From NCBI GenBank assembly GCA_946478845.1, contig CAMLDI010000038.1:1-25151 (forward strand): a stretch of DNA of 25,151 nt, in the 5' to 3' direction. This document shows, in pieces, positions 22,813 through 25,151 of the stretch. Under the pieces are notes generated by a model. That model did not search any database. It was not told the origin of the DNA and saw nothing but the letters and a program-made list of their open reading frames with translations. Source of the stretch: an uncultured Paenibacillaceae bacterium. Its GTDB lineage: Bacteria > Bacillota > Bacilli > Aneurinibacillales > Aneurinibacillaceae. A program made the position numbers and the translations under genes. Position 1 is the stretch's first letter. Every line of letters begins with the position of its first letter.

Positions 22813-24048
22813 ATGAATAATGGAAAAACAACGACAACTGCAGGCTCAATGTTTCGCAATAAAGTAGTTGGCACCATTCTTCTGTCCGTATTATTATTAC
22901 AAATTGGTATTTGGGTACGAAATTATGCCATATTGTTGCATGTGATGGAAAAGACCAATGGCAATGCTGTGGCAGTTTCCTTAATTTCGGTCGCTGAATT
23001 TGCTCCAATTTTCTTATTTTCAATCATTGGAGGAACCTTTGCGGACCGTTGGCGCCCAAAAAGAACCATGGTATGGTGTGATTTCTTAAGCGCAATCTCC
23101 ATTTTTATGGTGTTATTGGCACTTGTGTTCGGTACCTGGAAAGCCATTTTTTTTGCTACCATTGTTTCATCGATTTTATCTCAGTTTTCCCAACCTTCTG
23201 GAATGAAATTATTCAAGTTACATGTTCCGGAACAATTCATTCAGATGGGCATGTCAATGTATCAAACCATCTTTGCTGTATTTATGATTTTGGGTCCGAT
23301 TATCGGCACCATTATTTATCAACAGTATGGCATTAATGTGGCGATTGTCATTATGGGGATTGCTTTTTTACTTTCCGCCGGAGTGTTGCTGTTATTGCCA
23401 GAAGATCCTGTACCTGAAAAGAATGGGGCAAAAACTTCTATCTGGCAAGAAATGAAAGATGGCTTGCGTTATGTTCTGGGGAATCGTTCCCTGTCATTAT
23501 TAGGGGGATGTTTTGCGGTGGCTGGTCTTGCCCTTGGGCTAACACAACCTCTTACTGTTTTTCTGGTAACAGAACAGCTAGGATTGCCTAAAGAGCAACT
23601 TCAATTATTGATGGCAGCCTTTGGTGTGGGAATGATTCTTGGGGGCGGATTGGTGATGGGGATTTCAAAAAAAGTTTCCACACTTATGCTTTTAATCATC
23701 GGATTAGCTGCAAATGCTCTTGGGTATGTGGTCTTGGGGATCTCTACGAATCTTTGGTTGACCCTTTCCGTACAACTAATGGTTGGCCTTTTTATGCCTT
23801 TTATCCATATTGGGATCAATACATTTATCTTACAAAGCACTTCTGCCGACTTCGTGGGGAGGGTAAATGGCATTTTAACTCCATTATTTATGGGGGCCAT
23901 GGTCATTACTATGAGCATCGCAGGCTGGCTGAAAGAATTCTTCTCCCTGGCCACACTTTTTGAAATGGCTACTCTCTTATTTGGTGTAGGGATTATTATC
24001 ATGTTGCCTTTACTCAAGCAAAAAGTGCATGAAGAAGAAAATATTTGA
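22813..24048 (+). CDS. MFS transporter, probable drug/multidrug exporter
   Basis: The product is 411 residues with about 12 membrane helices and a central loop near 195-215 (LPEDPVPEKNGAKTS). GGTFADRWRPKR (about 74-85) is the MFS motif A between helices 2 and 3. The overall pattern resembles the macrolide-efflux-like (MefA/YfiS-type) group of Bacillales, which exports drugs or metabolites using the proton gradient. The ribosome binding site is weak (AAAGTGGGA) compared with its neighbours, so translation may be low. Expression probably depends on the promoter and palindromic operator just upstream. It is divergent from nfo. No clear hairpin terminator follows it before serC. Confidence 0.88.
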   Translation: MNNGKTTTTAGSMFRNKVVGTILLSVLLLQIGIWVRNYAILLHVMEKTNGNAVAVSLISVAEFAPIFLFSIIGGTFADRWRPKRTMVWCDFLSAISIFMVLLALVFGTWKAIFFATIVSSILSQFSQPSGMKLFKLHVPEQFIQMGMSMYQTIFAVFMILGPIIGTIIYQQYGINVAIVIMGIAFLLSAGVLLLLPEDPVPEKNGAKTSIWQEMKDGLRYVLGNRSLSLLGGCFAVAGLALGLTQPLTVFLVTEQLGLPKEQLQLLMAAFGVGMILGGGLVMGISKKVSTLMLLIIGLAANALGYVVLGISTNLWLTLSVQLMVGLFMPFIHIGINTFILQSTSADFVGRVNGILTPLFMGAMVITMSIAGWLKEFFSLATLFEMATLLFGVGIIIMLPLLKQKVHEEENI

Positions 24049-24159
24049 AAAAACTATAAATAAATCAGAAAAAAATTCCTCAATTCTTAAATCATGTCTT
24101 TATCTTTTTGCTGATAAGTTGTAGGATAAAATTGCAAGATAATGAAGGAGTGAGAATAC

Positions 24160-25151
24160 ATGTTAAAACAAGAGGTGCATCGGGCATATAATTTTAATGC
24201 AGGTCCGGCCGCTCTTCCTTTAAGCGTACTAGAAAAAGCAAAAGGGGAAATGATTGATTTCGAAGGAACTGGCATGTCCGTTATGGAAATGAGCCATCGC
24301 AGCCCGGCTTATGACAAAATCCATAATGAAGCAATTGCCTTATTAAAAGAATTAATGGGTATTCCTGAAGAATACCATGTATTGTTCTTGCAAGGGGGAG
24401 CTAGTACCCAATTTGCAACGGTTCCTATGAACTTCCTTGGCCAGGGACAAAAAGCTGGATACATTATCACTGGTGCCTGGTCTGAAAAAGCGATTAAAGA
24501 AGCAAAAATATTTGGTGAAACCTATGAAGTTGCTTCTAGCAAAGACACCAACCATAATCGGATTCCTGGAATGGATGAATTAAAAATCCAACAAGATTCC
24601 GCTTATATTCATTTAACTTCTAACAACACCATCTTCGGAACAGAATGGGCTAGTTTCCCTGATACAGGAGACATCCCATTAATTGCTGACATGTCTAGTG
24701 ATATTCTTTCCCGTCCATTTGATGCTAGCAAGTTCTCTCTTATTTATGGGGGAGCACAGAAAAACCTGGGCCCATCTGGCGTAACTGTTGCAATTGTTAG
24801 CCCACAAATGATGGAAAGAGCAAACGCTGCTAATGTTCCAACTATGCTTCGCTATGAAACTCATGTAAAAAATAACTCTTTATATAACACACCACCAGCT
24901 TATGGCATTTATATGCTAGGCCTTGTGTTAAAATGGGTTAAAGAAATGGGTGGCGTACAAGGGATTTATCAATACAACCAAAAGAAAACCGATTTAATTT
25001 ACAATACCATTGATGAAAGCAACGGTTTCTATATTGGCCACGCAGTGAAAGATGCCCGTTCTTTAATGAACATTACATTTAACCTGCAAACCACAGAATT
25101 AGAAAAACAATTCCTTGCTGAAGCGAAAGCTGCTGGTTTTGTTGGCTTAAA
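24160..25151 (+). CDS. serC: Phosphoserine aminotransferase, 3'-truncated by the window end
   Basis: The open frame runs from ATG 24160, 9 bases after GAAGGAG, to the end of the window; about 330 residues are visible of a usual 360. SerC converts 3-phosphohydroxypyruvate to phosphoserine with glutamate in serine synthesis, in the cytoplasm. Family hallmarks are YNFNAGPAALP (10-20), MEMSHRSPAYDKI (42-54), FLQGGASTQFA (76-86) and the pyridoxal-phosphate lysine K201 in GGAQKNLGPSG. No frameshift is seen. A TAAAAT at 24127-24132 may be its -10, without a good -35. No T-box leader is visible in the short 5' region. Confidence 0.96.
   Translation, partial: MLKQEVHRAYNFNAGPAALPLSVLEKAKGEMIDFEGTGMSVMEMSHRSPAYDKIHNEAIALLKELMGIPEEYHVLFLQGGASTQFATVPMNFLGQGQKAGYIITGAWSEKAIKEAKIFGETYEVASSKDTNHNRIPGMDELKIQQDSAYIHLTSNNTIFGTEWASFPDTGDIPLIADMSSDILSRPFDASKFSLIYGGAQKNLGPSGVTVAIVSPQMMERANAANVPTMLRYETHVKNNSLYNTPPAYGIYMLGLVLKWVKEMGGVQGIYQYNQKKTDLIYNTIDESNGFYIGHAVKDARSLMNITFNLQTTELEKQFLAEAKAAGFVGL

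Noticed and set aside
23601..24017. 138-aa open frame on the minus strand
   Set aside because: It is antisense to the MFS gene, with no promoter, ribosome binding site or recognisable domain.
24049..24159. Possible T-box or riboswitch ahead of serC
   Set aside because: The region is only about 110 bases, with no T-box sequence, specifier stem or terminator hairpin.

Overview
The window looks like chromosomal DNA from a low-to-moderate-GC Gram-positive of the order Bacillales. Strong AGGAGG-type ribosome binding sites, frequent GTG and TTG starts, TRTGn extended -10 promoters and Bacillus-type genes (yyaL, ypuA-like, ispG, bpsA-bpsB, nfo, serC) point there. I cannot name the species. I saw no tRNA, rRNA, CRISPR array, insertion sequence or prophage gene. 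There is no gene-free stretch longer than about 180 bases.

Layout. Positions 1-3470 hold the 3' part of yyaL, a secreted DUF1002 protein with its own promoter overlapping the yyaL stop, and an unrecognised 194-aa protein closed by a clear terminator. Positions 3490-7450 hold an acetyl-CoA hydrolase/CoA-transferase, a small CxxC protein on the minus strand, a GmhB-like HAD phosphatase, a 60-aa protein, a 12-codon mini-ORF that ends on a terminator stem, and ispG with its terminator. Positions 7529-9333 hold a two-gene unit: a small membrane protein with a TrkH-like pore-loop motif and a TrkA_C domain, then a membrane-anchored PASTA pseudokinase. Positions 9420-12547 hold two convergent pairs, CaiB-like/DUF2935 and SDR/small membrane protein. 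Positions 12687-16139 hold the alkylpyrone pair bpsA-bpsB and a SulP anion transporter. Positions 16279-21573 hold a STAND ATPase-TPR-SARP/BTAD regulator of about 1,077 aa, an orphan LivG-like ABC ATPase with degenerate catalytic motifs, and a 3-hydroxyisobutyryl-CoA hydrolase. Positions 21556-25151 hold endonuclease IV with a C-terminal extension, a divergent MFS exporter behind a palindromic operator, and the start of serC.

Themes. Acyl-CoA chemistry recurs (CoA-transferase, CaiB/AMACR-like protein, SDR, HIBCH), interspersed with housekeeping genes. The two most unusual places are the pseudokinase/mini-channel pair, and the regulator/pseudo-ATPase pair with a hairpin that could mask the ATPase ribosome binding site. 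In both, a protein that looks like a nucleotide-using enzyme has lost its catalytic residues, which suggests sensing or scaffolding rather than catalysis. This is inference from motifs read by eye.
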